Made by a program: the position numbers and the translations under genes. From Eucalyptus grandis (taxonomy: Eukaryota > Streptophyta > Magnoliopsida > Myrtales > Myrtaceae): a stretch of 64,000 nucleotides of DNA. Under the pieces are notes generated by a model, which saw nothing but the letters and a program-made list of their open reading frames with translations, was not told where the DNA came from and made no database searches. Positions 9,634 through 22,153 of this stretch are shown here, one piece after another; position 1 is the first letter of the stretch, and every line of letters starts with the position of its first letter. The stretch lies in NCBI RefSeq assembly GCF_016545825.1, contig NC_052618.1, forward strand, positions 33,426,196 through 33,490,195, given 5' to 3'.

Positions 9634-12600
9634 ATGGTGAACATAATCAAGCTCTACAAGCCCTTGTTGCGAGCGGCAATGAAGGTTGCCGGCGTGAGAC
9701 CTCAGAAGATCGAGGTCGAACCTGGAACCATCATGAACTTCTGGGCTCCGACCCGACCCCAAAACAACAAGAATGCCATCGTCTTCCTTCACGGCTTCGT
9801 CGGTGATGGCATGCTGACGTGGCAGTTACAGGTCCTTGCGCTCGCGAGGAAGTACAATGTCTACGTGCCGGACCTCCTCTTCTTCGGCGGCTCCACCACA
9901 GACGACAGCCGCCGGACAGTGGACTTCCACACTGAGTGTTTGGCGAAGGGGCTGGTAGCACTTGGGTTGCGGCGGTGCACGGTGGTAGGGTTCAGCTACG
10001 GCGGAGCGATGGCATTCAAGTTGGCCGAGTCACGGCCTGAGCTGGTGGAGTCAGTGGTGGCGACATGTTTCCTGCCGGTGGTGACGGAGTCGATCAGCAA
10101 GGAGTGCTTGGGGCAAATGGGGTTTCCGACATGGTCGGAGTTTTTGTTGCCTAATTCAGCAAGCTGTATGAAGAAGATGTTCGAAGTTGGGAGCTACGAG
10201 TTGCCTAGAATCCCCATTCGTGTTTTCAAAGACGCTTTAGAGGTACGAGCTCCATAAACTCCTCTCCATAACTCAGGCACAGAAACCCGTTGGGAGTCAA
10301 TTCATCCATGCCACGCACTCGACTGATTTTCCTGCTTTTATACTATACTGAAAAAGAGAAATCCGAAAGATATGCTAAACATTTTTTTTAATTAATATAT
10401 TGAGTGATTTAACAATGTACTATTGGAAGCCAATCCTTTGCTGCATATTCTCACTTGGCTTGTTTAAGCGTATGATCTGAGCAAGATTCGTCGCATGTTT
10501 TTAATGTTCCTAACATTGCTCAAGATAAAACGAAAATGGACGCCAAATAAAATTAGGGTGATCTAATGTTTTTGGTAAATTATTTGAAACTCTCCTGAAC
10601 TTTGGAGTAGTATAAGTTTACACTTAAATTTTCAACCATCACTTATTATCCCTGAACTTTCATATCGTTATATATGCCCACTCTCCATTATATTTTTTGC
10701 TCGCATGTATAATGGATATGACTTTTAAAGGGTAAATGTGTATTCCATCTCATTGTTTTCATAGACTTTCTTCTTTTACTCGTCTCCTCAATATATTTTG
10801 AGTGATTGCAGTCCATGGAAAAAGAAATTCTACTAAATGATGTGGACGAGTGGCTGATGACTTTCTAGAGCGTTCACACAGATATAAATCCTAACCTGCG
10901 AATTTGGACAAAAGTTCACTTAGTGCACAAGATAACGGCCATTACTTTTGATCCAAGAAGAGTTACGAAGCCCATAATATTAATATTAAAATCTAGTTTG
11001 CTGCGGTTGTCTCAAGCCACAAAATCCGTTGTAAAGATATGTTTCGGGGCATTTTACTATTTATATTTCTACTTTCCACATAATAGCTTTCGTCATAGTC
11101 AGAAAATACGAAAAAACAATTTTTCTCTCCATTTGCATGTAAGAATAATTGTGGCCCACATAATATTATTAATGGTTTGATCATTATTTAAATGCTAAAA
11201 ATGTATTAACTATAAAAAGTGGCAATTTTATACGAATATACCATATGAATATGAAGATAGAATATAAGAAGTTGCCATTTTTATGAATATAGAATATCTA
11301 TGTGTTTTAAGAAGTTGTCACTTTTATGAAGATAGTGTTCTATGTGCTTTGATAGAATGTAGTGTAAGAGGAGTTTGGTAATTTATTCATCCATACAGAA
11401 CACGAAAAGTTATACTACATCATTCATCAGATAAAATACATTAAGAAAAAATGGGTTAAAGAAGAGAAGCGATCGTTTCTCGTCTTCATGCAACAATCGA
11501 AAGTTGGGGTTATTACTTTCTCAAGATTATTGTTATAAATAAATGTATGCCTTAATCCCTTTTGTTGAAAATGAATCATGAAGATATAATATTTTTGTCA
11601 TGAATTTTCGTATCATCGGTTACGTTATTGCTTAACATTTCATTGTGAGTGCGCGAGCTTGAGTGTGAGCATGTGGATTGTTCGAATTTATTTTATCTAT
11701 CGATTGTTGCGCCTAACTAAGATGTCGATTCTTTGGACGTACATACTCACGGATGGCTACTCTGACATCATTCTCGTAATAAACCTTTTGAAAATTTTTG
11801 GACATGGATAACTATTTGAAGGGGAAGATTTCAAGTCTAAAAAGTTGTACTCTGTGGACATGGTTGTTGCACGATTCGATGCTACTGACCGCTAAATCTC
11901 TAGATAGGTTAGGGAACATGAAGGGATGGTCCGTTGGTCCATTAAATAAGAAAAGGACAACTGCATGCATCTTTGACCACAACCATCACCTCACTATTAT
12001 GGTCCGTCGGTCCATTAAATAAGCAAAAAAGATGCACATCCGTCTTCGACCCCAACCATCACCTCACTATTATTGTCCTTCCCTCTTCTATCTAATCCTC
12101 ATCAATCCCCAGTCACACATTTGCCATCGTCCCAGTCGCGACGCGCTCGCTGCTACTGCCACCTTTGACAGCATCAGGGGTGGATTAACACCGTCACAGC
12201 CGCCCCCCTGTCTCTCAAGTCTTTTTCCTTTAAAATTTCTACAAATTAGTGCATAATAAAATTTCTAAAATAGAAATAGAAAAATTAAAAATTTTAACTC
12301 CTGATTACTTTTTTAAATCAATTTCTAGAATAGATATCTGTTCCAGAAATAAATAAATAAAAATCAAATTGCGTTACTAAACGGATTTCTATTTTAAATC
12401 TGTTTCATGGATCAGAGAAAAAGAGAAATAGAAAAATAAAAATTTTATCATGCACAGCTTTATTCTTTTAAATCTCGCAACTCTTTCCAAAAGGTACAAA
12501 TATTGATATATAGAATCTGACGAAGAGGATATAAATAAACACAAGTAAAACACCCACGACTAAAATGAAATATTTTGATTTTCTGTATTTTTTAAAAGAT

Positions 12601-13048
12601 GCAAAAAAAACTGAGTTTTCCGACAAAACATGACAAAATAGTGTCTTAATCCTAACCCTAGGAATTACTATTAATTGAAGTAACATAAACGACTATAAAG
12701 TAAAGGGAAGAATTATGAGCATTTTAACGCATTGTGCACTAATTCTTGTGCGCGGCTGCTTGGTGGATCTCTGCTTGTCAGGACGCTCTAGAAAGTTTTC
12801 AGCAATAATCGTGTTCACATCAAGTCCTTTGAAATGCTTTAAGCTGGCGAAAGGCCAAATACAAAATTTAGGAAAATTGTTCGAAAAGCCTTAAATCTAT
12901 TGTATTTTTATTAATTTAGTCATAAATATTTTAATTTTGCCAATTGAGTCCTAAATCTATTCACGTTTTATCAAATGAGTCCATTGATTACTAGGAAATC
13001 GTGGACGTAGTGGTACGGACAATTTTTAATAATATTTATATTTTTTGA

Positions 13049-13102
<54 letters not shown>

Positions 13103-16100
13103 TCTTTTCCTTTTCCTTTTTTTTAAAATTTTTTTTTTCCTTCCTTGCCAACCACTAGCATGGGCCAGCCTTGCCTACTCCTACTGAGGTGGACCTCTCT
13201 AGCCCTTGCCTCTAGCAATTACGGCCCTTGTCAAGGTTTGAAGGCCAACTCGAGATAGAAGGGAAGAAAAGAAAAAAGAAATAATTAAAATATTATAAAA
13301 ATTATCCACACCATGTAAGATAGTCAACATCCACGTAAGCAATTTTCAATTAAAATTGACTTGATGAACTCAAATGATAAAACGTGAAAATGTTTAAAAT
13401 TCAATTAGCAAAATTAAAAAGTTCATGATTGAATTAGCAAAATGCAATGGGTTTAGTACTTTTTGACAACTTTCCCCAAAGCCTATACCCCTTAATTTTT
13501 TGCTGGCAAGATAATTGTTGCCTTTGTTGTTTTACTAGACATCATGTTTTCACGATCTTTTTGGTTATGATACAAACCTAATGCAGGGGAATATGTAGTT
13601 AATAGTATACTTGCAAACTCATGCTCGAAGCATATATGCACAAAAGGCACGGAGAGTAATCTCTTTGTTTTCTCTATTTCTAAAAAGAGACAAAACTTAA
13701 ATGTCTAATAGAACACAACATATGAGTAGTGTCTCAATCCTAACCCTTAGAATTACTGCATGTTTAGGTAACATAAGTAAAATAAACCCTTTTTACTGAT
13801 TGAAGTAACAAAAGTTGCTACTCAATAAGCAATAGAAAAAGCAATGTTTTTTTTGGTCGAAATAGAAACAGTAATATGGCCTACTAGGAGTGCATTTGGT
13901 AACATTTTTGTTTTAGGAAACAATTTCTATTCCCTAAAACAATTTCTAATTAAAATAACGTGCTTAATAACTATACAAAATTTCTATTTTTAGAATAGAA
14001 AAAGAACATGAATACATTTGGTACGACTCATAATTTTATTTTTGTTTCTTTTAATTTTTAATAATTCTTGTCAATTTTTCTTTTTCCTCTCTTTTTTTTT
14101 TCTTCTTGCTCACCATAGGCGGCAAGTGGTGCCGATGGGTAGTGATTCGAGCCAATAGCCGACGACTAGCAGCTTGTTGGGGGGTGGCGAATGGTGCGGG
14201 GTGAGAGGCAGTGAGAAATTAAAAAAAAACTTATTTCTAGAAATTATTTTCAAGAGCAAAAAACTATTTTTTCTACTTCTTATTTTTGTTCAAAATCTAT
14301 TCTCTTACTACTTTTTTATTTCAGGAAATAAAAAAATAGTTAATGTTACTAAACGAATTTTTATTCTTTTTATTATTATTATAGGGAACAAAAAACGAAG
14401 AAATAAAGAAATTGGAACAAAAACATATAGACCCTAGATTTCTTCTTATCCGTACGCTCCTAAAGCTTTTCAGGAACAGGTCGGAGTCAATTATAATACG
14501 TTATGTTTTCCTAAAGTTTAAGTAATAATTTTTTAAAAAGTCGAGAAGAAGTATCTTGAATGCCCAAAATAAATGGGCCTTAGTTCTAAACTCAAAAGAA
14601 GAACTCCATATTTTTTTAACACTTTAATTTTCTGTTGAAAATAACTGTCAAAGTGGGACAGCTACGTATGTTCAAATAGATCATGACGAAGGTGAGATTT
14701 TATTTTTAATTTTTTTAGGAGTATGAGTTTTTTTATGGTTGGATGGTAGGTCATGTTTGACCACAGAAAGGAGAGAGCTGAACTGCTGGAGGCTATGGTC
14801 ATTCCAGACAAGGACTTCAATTTGCCAGCCTACTCTCAGGTTTAATTTCATCTGAAAAAGCTTCCTCTGTCTTTCTTAAAGCGAAAATGGGCATTCGTAT
14901 GTATTCATCTTTCCCTGTACAGATGAAAGTCGATGAGCTCGTGAGATGGCTCACATGCTAGTATTGCTTGGAGAGGGGGGTGAACATGGTGATTATAATC
15001 ATGAAACCCGGCATTTAATCATGTGACATGGTGGACAAATTGTACAGTAGAAATGTGTGGAATCATCTGATTTTGTTAGGTAAAATAATTTAAAAAAGAG
15101 AATTGACAGCCATTGTTTTTTTTTATGTAATTGAGATCGTATAATATAGAATATCGCTTTGTATAATTAACCAAATGCGCAAAATACGGATGTCACTGGA
15201 GCTTCCTTTATATGATCCAAACTGACCAAATGTGATATGCAAAGTCAACCTTACTGTTCTTTTTTCAATTCTTGATTAATCTATATCTTGTGGTACTCTT
15301 TATTATAGTATACCTATTTGATAGATATGCTTATGATAATTGACGGGCGTCTTTGCAGAGGATCCATCTGGTCTGGGGCAAGGATGATAAGGTCTTGAGT
15401 GTGGAACGAGCCAGGGAATTGAAAGAGTATGTCCATCTTTTATTATTTTATATTTTTTCTCATCAAGTAGACTATATCATTTTTTGACAAAACAAAAAAA
15501 GACTATCGATCATTTTATACTTGGTAAAATTTTGATTGTGTTTTATTTCAGTAATTGCTTGCTTTTTTTTAGCCTAATAATGGACAATACCCAAAGAATT
15601 TTCATGATTTTTTTTTCTAATTTTTTTTGGGTTAGTAATAAGGATCTAATTATATGTGAAACGATAAATAATCTTTCTTTGCACAACCAGAATTGGAATA
15701 TATATATAGACACACACGCATACATACTTATATAATGAATCTGGCTATTGATGTTGAATTAAATCATGGATGTGAAACTATCTCAAACTTGGGTTTGAAG
15801 CTAACTTTTTTGCACCTGCCAGTGCAAAACAAGCCTCTAAATAGTGCTCTTGCCCATGCTTTGCATGGGCTTTTTATTTATTTATTTTTTGAAATTATTA
15901 ATTACGAAAATCTAATATCACCTCATTACATATTCTAATTCTATGAGTTTAGTAATGGATTCTACTGGGTGGTGTATATATGTGTGTAGACATTTTAAAA
16001 ATATTTCTCTTTACGGCATACCTAAATTTAGAGCATTAATGTCCCAAATAAAGTCTATTTTCCTTTAACTTTCACTTTCTTAGCAAAACATTTAGTCTTT

Positions 16101-16659
16101 TTTTGAAAAGTAAAATATTTGTTTAATCAAATTTAGTGCATTTAATGTCCAAAAGTCTGTTTTCCCTTTATTTTTGTTTTCTTGACAAAAGTCTTAAATT
16201 TCTATTTGAAAAAGAAAGTACTCATTTCATTGAATTTAGTGCGTTTAATATCCAGAAGACTGTATATATTTATGTATTGCATGGTTAAATTTAATTCACA
16301 ATATTCATCCAATAATACTTGTGTGATTGTAACATTTCTTTCTAAACACCGTCATAGACCTAAAGGAATCTTTTTTATTTTCCATTCCGATGTTATTTAT
16401 GATGTTACAGCTGGTACTCTTATTTGATACATGTTTGCTCCACTTGATTCCTTTGCCAGTAAACAATGGAAATTCAAGCCTGAATTTGACTTATATAACT
16501 TATTTGGGCAGAAAATTGGGAAATAAAGCAACATTGCAGTGCATTGAGAAAGCAGGCCACATTGCTTTGATCGAAAGACCCTTCGTCTTCAACCGATGTT
16601 TGAAGAGAATTCTTGCCTCCATCTACGATGAGAGGTCACCCGACTTTAGCTACGAGTGA
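9634..16659 (+). CDS. Alpha/beta hydrolase-fold protein, copy A
   Basis: Seen: four exons, 9634-10242, 14750-14839, 15359-15426 and 16512-16659, all with GT-AG introns and a continuous frame, give 304 residues. An oxyanion HGF motif is at 53-55, the nucleophile elbow GFSYGG puts Ser at 121, WGKDD places the acid at Asp243, and AGH places His272. The triad is complete. Family: plant MEST/epoxide-hydrolase-like alpha/beta hydrolases that open MVN(I/T).KLY.PLL; their substrates are mostly unknown, so a specific esterase or lipase role is not claimed. The start at 9634 is chosen over the in-frame ATG at 9607 because copy B begins at the matching MVN. No signal peptide is evident. Intron 1 is 4.5 kb, full of repeats. 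The promoter has an inverted copy upstream. The paralogue is at 43083-46528 on the other strand. Confidence 0.9.
11926..12075. repeat. Two-copy tandem duplication, about 75 bp
   Basis: Both units contain GGTCC.T.GGTCCATTAAATAAG and end with AACCATCACCTCACTATTAT. Confidence 0.75.
12871..13477. mobile_element. MULE-like non-autonomous TIR element
   Basis: Inverted ends are GGAAAATTGTTCGAAAAG and the mirror of CTTTTTGACAACTTTCCCC. The arms carry TTAGTCATAAAT/GAGTCCTAAATC words and GTGGACGTAG; an ATT microsatellite (13047-13103) sits beside a GC-richer core (13140-13250). No frame of note. Same family as 28359 and 33388 by structure. Confidence 0.6.
13047..13103. repeat. (ATT)n microsatellite
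   Basis: About 19 ATT units, inside the TIR element at 12871. Confidence 0.95.
13889..14446. mobile_element. TIR element of the GTGCATTTGGTAAC type
   Basis: Left end GGAGTGCATTTGGTAACA; the right end mirrors the inner words TTTTTGTTCC and AAATTTC. CTA flanks both ends, which would fit a 3-bp target duplication, but CTA is not the usual TWA of PIF elements. A GC-richer core sits at 14100-14210. Related elements are at 35722 and 40810. Confidence 0.5.
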
Positions 16660-17226
16660 CCAATGTTTATATGCAAAATCAATTATTTGTCGAGAGTACA
16701 AAAATCTGTAATAAAGTACTCGGACTTTACACATGCATGAGATGACATATCTATGTTTCAAATTTGCGAATTGTTATGCAAGTGGATTGTAACAAGTTTT
16801 TGACTCCCAATTTAAGAATGTATGAAGTGCAAGATACATGCGCTATCGGTTGTATATCCAGACTAGAATAAAATGAGCTGACGCTCCAAACAGGCCCAAC
16901 TTTCCTGGAAATACTTCTTGAAGCATGGCGAAAAATTTCAAGTATATCTAAAGTACGACATCCCCATCCATCAAATCAATAGAATTTGGTTCTCCATTTC
17001 TCCAATTAATAAAACCAAGGAAGAAATAATTTGTTTGGATAAACAGAAACGTATTTTTAGGATTAGTTAATTTCCTTGTACCATTAAATGGATCAATAGC
17101 TGGTTAGTGTTGCAAGAGTTTTGTGAAATCAGAGGGAATTGCTCTATTCGTAAATTGTACTAGAGGGGATCTACATTTCAAATTGATGATCTTGCAGAAG
17201 ACAAAAGTAAGGATACATAAAAATTA

Positions 17227-17735
17227 ATGACAGGAGAGTATAAAAACTCAAACTTGAGATCTCTTTTGTTGGATGAAAGTTATTTATACTATTTCTGTGT
17301 AATTTACTTATCCCAGTCACGGGATGTTCGAACATGTCTTTATTATTTGAACTTCAAGGCTAATCGAATTTCCTTAAAACGATTAGCTCCTTCCAACGGA
17401 ATTAAATAGCTTCACAAACTATGCTTCTCAAGATACGACATCTTGAACCCATTTAAATTAGCACTACACAAACAGCTTTCTAGCACACTTAGAGAAAATT
17501 GAAGTGAATAGATGAGAGTTATTAATATTGTTTAAATGAAGAATAGTTCAAATCTATTTATAAAGTTTGAGAAGTTATATACTGAAAAGATATTTGAACT
17601 AAAGAAATGCTTGAATTAAAAAAATACATGAACTCAAGAAATGCATGATTTAATGAGATCCATAAACTGAAAAGACGTATCTCATTTTACTCACTTTCAT
17701 TGATCCATTGACCATAATTACAATAATCTCCCATT
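17227..17735 (-). repeat. Probable 3' LTR of the antisense copia element
   Basis: On the minus strand an AAAATGGGAGA polypurine tract (about 17733-17743) follows the pol 3' end, and LTR-like sequence begins with TTATTGTAATTATGG. It includes a TATA-like TTTATAAATAG near 17560. The far edge is not fixed, and I found no matching 5' LTR near 24.5-25 kb. Confidence 0.5.
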
Positions 17736-18344
17736 TTAATTGATCAACAAAATATTTTGAATCGAGGAATTCTAAATGTTTCTATGGAAGTACACTATAT
17801 TAAGATAGGTAACTTTCGCTTTGAACCTTCCTGAGTGAAAACCAATTAGACTTACTTAACTAATTGATGGACTAAGCCTTGAATCATTAGTTGTTGGGGC
17901 TAAGCCCAGACAATAAACCTCACACAAAGTATCTTTGAATCAAGTTTGGTTCTCAACTATGTTTATTCTTTAAGCCTTGAACGTTGGGATTCATGTGTGC
18001 TTTATAAAATCTAGCATTTAAAGATTTCTTAGAGTTAGTCAGCTCCATGCATATACGCGCATTCCTATAAATGTATCTCACTATATGAATCATTAAACAC
18101 ATAGCATACCCTTAAAATGCTATAGGAAGCATTGTTACTATTTCGTCAAGAGAATTTGTGCAATAAGAACGCTAGTAAAAAGGGTCCCAAAAACAATGAC
18201 CATATCGGTCTTTGTAACCTCTTTATCGAGTGAAGGCTTTTACCCCTTTTCCACAATGCATAGTTTACTTGCTTTCTTGACAAACCTTTTGTTAGCATAT
18301 TCATAAATTTTTTTTTTTTTTTTACTTCATAAAATCTGAAGAAA

Positions 18345-18608
18345 TTATTGCATTTGAAAGCAATTGCTTACTATATTATGTCTACAACAAATGTGTGTAG
18401 GCTTACCATTATATATCACATTTTGTGCCATTGCAATCGCTGCTTGATTTTCACAATGAATGCATATCGGATGCATATGTTTTGGCCCAAATGGAACACC
18501 CTCTAAAAAATGCCGAAGCCACTTTGCTTCTTCAATCACCTTATCCAAAGCAACAAACTCATGTTCCATTATGGAGCACACTAGTGAGCTTGCTTTGAAG
18601 ATTTCCAC
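18345..18608 (-). pseudogene. Copia RNase H fragment
   Basis: The frame has EHEFVALDKVIEEAKWLRHF followed by HCENQAAIAMAQN and the GKPTHI block. These match the copia RNase H order (E.E..AL, W...L, D.Q.AI..., H...KHI). The usual Asp before '.QAA' is Glu-Asn here, and the frame ends soon after. Non-functional. Confidence 0.8.
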
Positions 18609-19106
18609 GATACTACAATACCTCCTAGCGCAAACACATATCCACTAGTTGATTCAATTCATTGGAATGCAAAGTCCAATTGGCATCATAATGACCTTCC
18701 AAAACAACTAGATATTACATAATATAGTCTTTGGTTATTTGCAAACAATCCAACACTCTCAATAGAGCATTTCAATGCTCATGATCAAGATTACTTATAT
18801 ACTGGCTCGGTTTTTTTTACTGAGTACGCAATATTGGGTCTAGTGTAGTTCATGACGAAAATGATGTCGTCAATCACTTAGAGTATACAATTTCTAGTAG
18901 TCTTTCTTAAAGTTAGGTGTGAAAGAAAAAGATTATTTGTATCTTTAATGCCAAACCCTTTAAACCTCTTAATTACCTATTCAATATAATGAGATTGTGT
19001 TAAATCTAGACCATCGGAGTTTTTAAGAATTTTGATGTGGAGTACAACATTCGCAACACTTAAGTCTTTTACCTCGAAGTTATTCTTGAGGACATTCTTA
19101 ATGATT

Positions 19107-19634
19107 TTGAGGGAGAAGGACACTAAAAGCCAAAAGTTGTGTTCAGCGCTTACTTTAGTGCCAAAAGGTTTTTTCGGATCACTTAAGTATCATTTTTAAA
19201 AAAAGAAAAGAAAAAGGACAAACACTAGGTCACTAGAAATCTGATGTGGCCATATTTATCAATTTCTCAATCCTCCAATATGCCTAGGTAGCATATAACC
19301 TTTAAACAATGTCATGTAACAGGTTAAAAAGTGATTATTTTAGTATCAATCATTGTTAAAAAAAAATGATTACTTTAGTATTGACTGTTGTGATCACTTT
19401 AGTGTCAATCTTAGTAAAAATGTGATCATTTCAATGCAAAAAAAAAAAAAAAATGCCACCTTAAATAAAAATTTTAATTATGAAAGCCACGTAATTTCTG
19501 TATCTAGAATTTCTCACTAGAAGTACTTAAGTGGTCGTTTTTCTCTAATTTGGCATTGAGTTGGGAAAATTTTTTGACACTAAAGTAAGTAAAGTAAGTG
19601 TCGTACACATCTGTTAACACTTATGGTGTCCTCC
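19107..19634. mobile_element. TIR element of the AAGTG.CA/CACTT type
   Basis: The ends are diverged mirrors (GGACACTAAAAGCCAAAAG and TTAACACTTATGGTGTCC) with interior repeats of GATCACTTAAGT, TTAGTGCCAA and TTTAGTATC. Same family as 42388-42855 and the outer element at 39887. It lies in the RT region of the antisense copia element. Confidence 0.6.
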
Positions 19635-20273
19635 CATAATTGTAATAACCTTAGTGCTATCTTCAAAAATCAACAAGGTGTCGACTTATAGATAAATAAG
19701 TACACATCCAACTAATGTGGATTTAATGCATACATATTTGTCACACTCATTAATTCTATACCCATTTTGAATCATTACATAGTTTAACTTCTCATGTCAT
19801 TATTTAAGAGCTTGATTAAGTCTAGGCCATGATTTGACATATCTACCCACTTTGTGTTCTTGTTTTTTAACTTAATCCTCAAATCTCTCATCGAGATCAT
19901 CAATATAAGAATACAATTTTAACATCCATTTGATGTCCCTGCAGATTATATAACAAAGTTCTAGCAATCGACATCCTAATTGATGCTACTCTTGTTACAA
20001 GTACATAAGTATCAAAATAGTTTAAACCCTATTTTTAATTAAGCCATTTGGCAACAAGACTTGCTTTATATCTATATGTGGAACCATCAACTTTACACTT
20101 CTTTTTTAAATTCATTTACATCCAATTGGTTTATTTCCAAATAAAAGATCAACCAATTCTCAGGTGTGATTACTTATGATAGAATTAATTGTCAAAAGCT
20201 TCTTTTCAATAAAGAGCATCTGAAGTTAACATTGCCTCTTGAAACATTTGGGGCTCGCTTTTTAATATGTATA

Positions 20274-20950
20274 TTAAAAAATCAGGTACAAAAGATGTTT
20301 TAATCCGTGACTGCTTTGAAGTTCTGCTTCTTTAACCTCGACTTTATCATTCTTAGATTCTAATTTTCTATATATTTTTTGAGAAGGATCAACTTGATTT
20401 TTTGTTGCAAGATATATATACTCAAAGAGTTCAACATCTCTTGATTTTAGGAGAGTATTGGCATGAATTTCCATATTTTCATATTTGAGCATGCCCAATC
20501 AATAAGCAATCCGCTATTTTATGTCCCAATTGAGTTTGTTTAGGAGGAGAAAACACCACTTTGGCTAGGCACCCCAATACTTTCAACAAATTGTAGGATG
20601 AGAACCTTCCATTTCATAACTCATATGGAGTCTTTCCTATTTTCCTATGGATACTTTATTTAAAACATAGTTTGCTATTAAAATTGCCTCCCCTCACATG
20701 TTATAAGGTAAATGTATGACGTTTACAATCCCCTTTAGAGTTTTGTTCTTCCATTCAATAGCTCCATCTTACTACGAAGTATAAGGTGTAGTTATTTGTA
20801 GAATTATCCCAAAATTAGCATATAACTCCTTTATATTGAAAGAATCATATTCTTCTCATTTGTCAAAGCTAAGTATTTTGATTCGTTTATCAAGTTGGCT
20901 CTCAACCATTTTTTATAGTTGATAAATATGCTCATATTTTTATATTTGCT
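20274..20950 (-). pseudogene. Copia integrase-to-RT linker and integrase fragment
   Basis: On the minus strand 20950-20560 reads, with stops, as the second half of a copia integrase core (KILSFDKGGEYDS-like, then a YKM/W...A...YLLNR-like stretch). The open frame 20498-20274 encodes the variable linker before RT. Interrupted at 20951 by the solo LTR. Confidence 0.65.
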
Positions 20951-20951
20951 A

Positions 20952-20957
20952 GTTAAC
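20952..20957. repeat. Target site duplication of solo LTR, left
   Basis: GTTAAC, repeated at 23373-23378. The word is its own reverse complement. Confidence 0.75.
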
Positions 20958-22114
20958 GTTGCGACTTACCCCTCGGGGGGAGAGAACAGGTTCAGGGGTA
21001 TTACCTAAAGGACGGACCTAAGGCCCATGATTAGGCGTGAGCTCTCCCAAGTCTATAACTCGCATGACATTGGGATGTTTTTAAGAATTTTGCAATAAAG
21101 AGTCGTCACTAGCTTATTGGGATCAACTAGACACCAAGTGAGGTATTTGGAGTGTACATTACTTTCTACACAACTAGAGAATTTAAGGTCGGGGACTTGA
21201 TTACACTAATTGACAAATTAGTGCCATTTCGGTACCTTATCTTGTTTATTTTAAAAGAAATATTTTTGTTAGGCAACTTGGATTGATTTTAGGCATATCC
21301 ACTAAAATGTGAGATGATCATACAGGTGTACAGTCATCAACATAATAATTGACAATCAAAGAAAGCATTAAATGCACATCATGGGATAGCAAAAATTTAA
21401 CATTAAGGAAGAGGTAAATATCAATCTTAACTAGACTAAAGAGAAGCCAAAATCAACATATCAATATTGTGTATTCAAAGGCATTTGTCCCTAAGGACAA
21501 TTGAAGGCTTAAACAAACTTAAACATAATTCCAAATTAAAAGGTTTCCTATTTTTAGAAGAAAAATACTCCAAAAATTAATTTCAACATTTTCGAGGAAA
21601 TTTTAAATTTTTTTGAATTTTTTTCGATTTTTCTATTTTTTAAGAGGAATTTTCGAATTTTCCAAAAAAAAAAAAAAACTGGATTTTTGCAATTTTTCAA
21701 TTTTTAGTTTTTTTAATTTTTTTTAATTTTTTAAAAGGTCGAATTTTTTAATGCTTTCTGAGTTTTTGAATTTTCGGAAATTCTTTGAATTTTTATTATT
21801 TTTCGAAATTTTTGATTTTTTTTGAAATTTTTGAATTTTTGAAATTTTTAATATTTAATATTATTATATTCGGAAAAACGGGTTGGGACCGGATAAACCC
21901 GATCAGACCTACTAGCCCGATCCAACGACCCGAACTTACCCTAAAAAAAGACAAAACCTATTTTCAAAAAACCTTTTTTTTTTTTTAAAATGATATTAAT
22001 AATATTTTTAAATTAAAATTTTTTGTTATTTTTTTTGCCTTTTCCCTATTTTGTCTTTTCTACTGCACTTCCCTTTCGACGACTTCTCTGCACACCGGAA
22101 GCCAACATTTGCTT

Positions 22115-22153
<39 letters not shown>

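Larger units (their letters stand above)
10243..14749. other. Intron 1 of hydrolase A, repeat-filled
   Basis: The first few hundred bases align (inverted) with intron 1 of copy B, including CCAATCCTTT/GGCTTCCAATAA and GAGTGATTTAACA landmarks. The rest holds a 75-bp tandem duplication (11926-12075), AT-rich MITE pieces (12240-12440), a MULE-like element (12871-13477) and a TIR element (13889-14446). Open frames here are not taken as genes. Confidence 0.7.

Noticed and set aside
11798..12256. Two consecutive 74-codon frames that look alike in part
   Set aside because: Caused by the 75-bp tandem duplication within intron 1 of hydrolase A.
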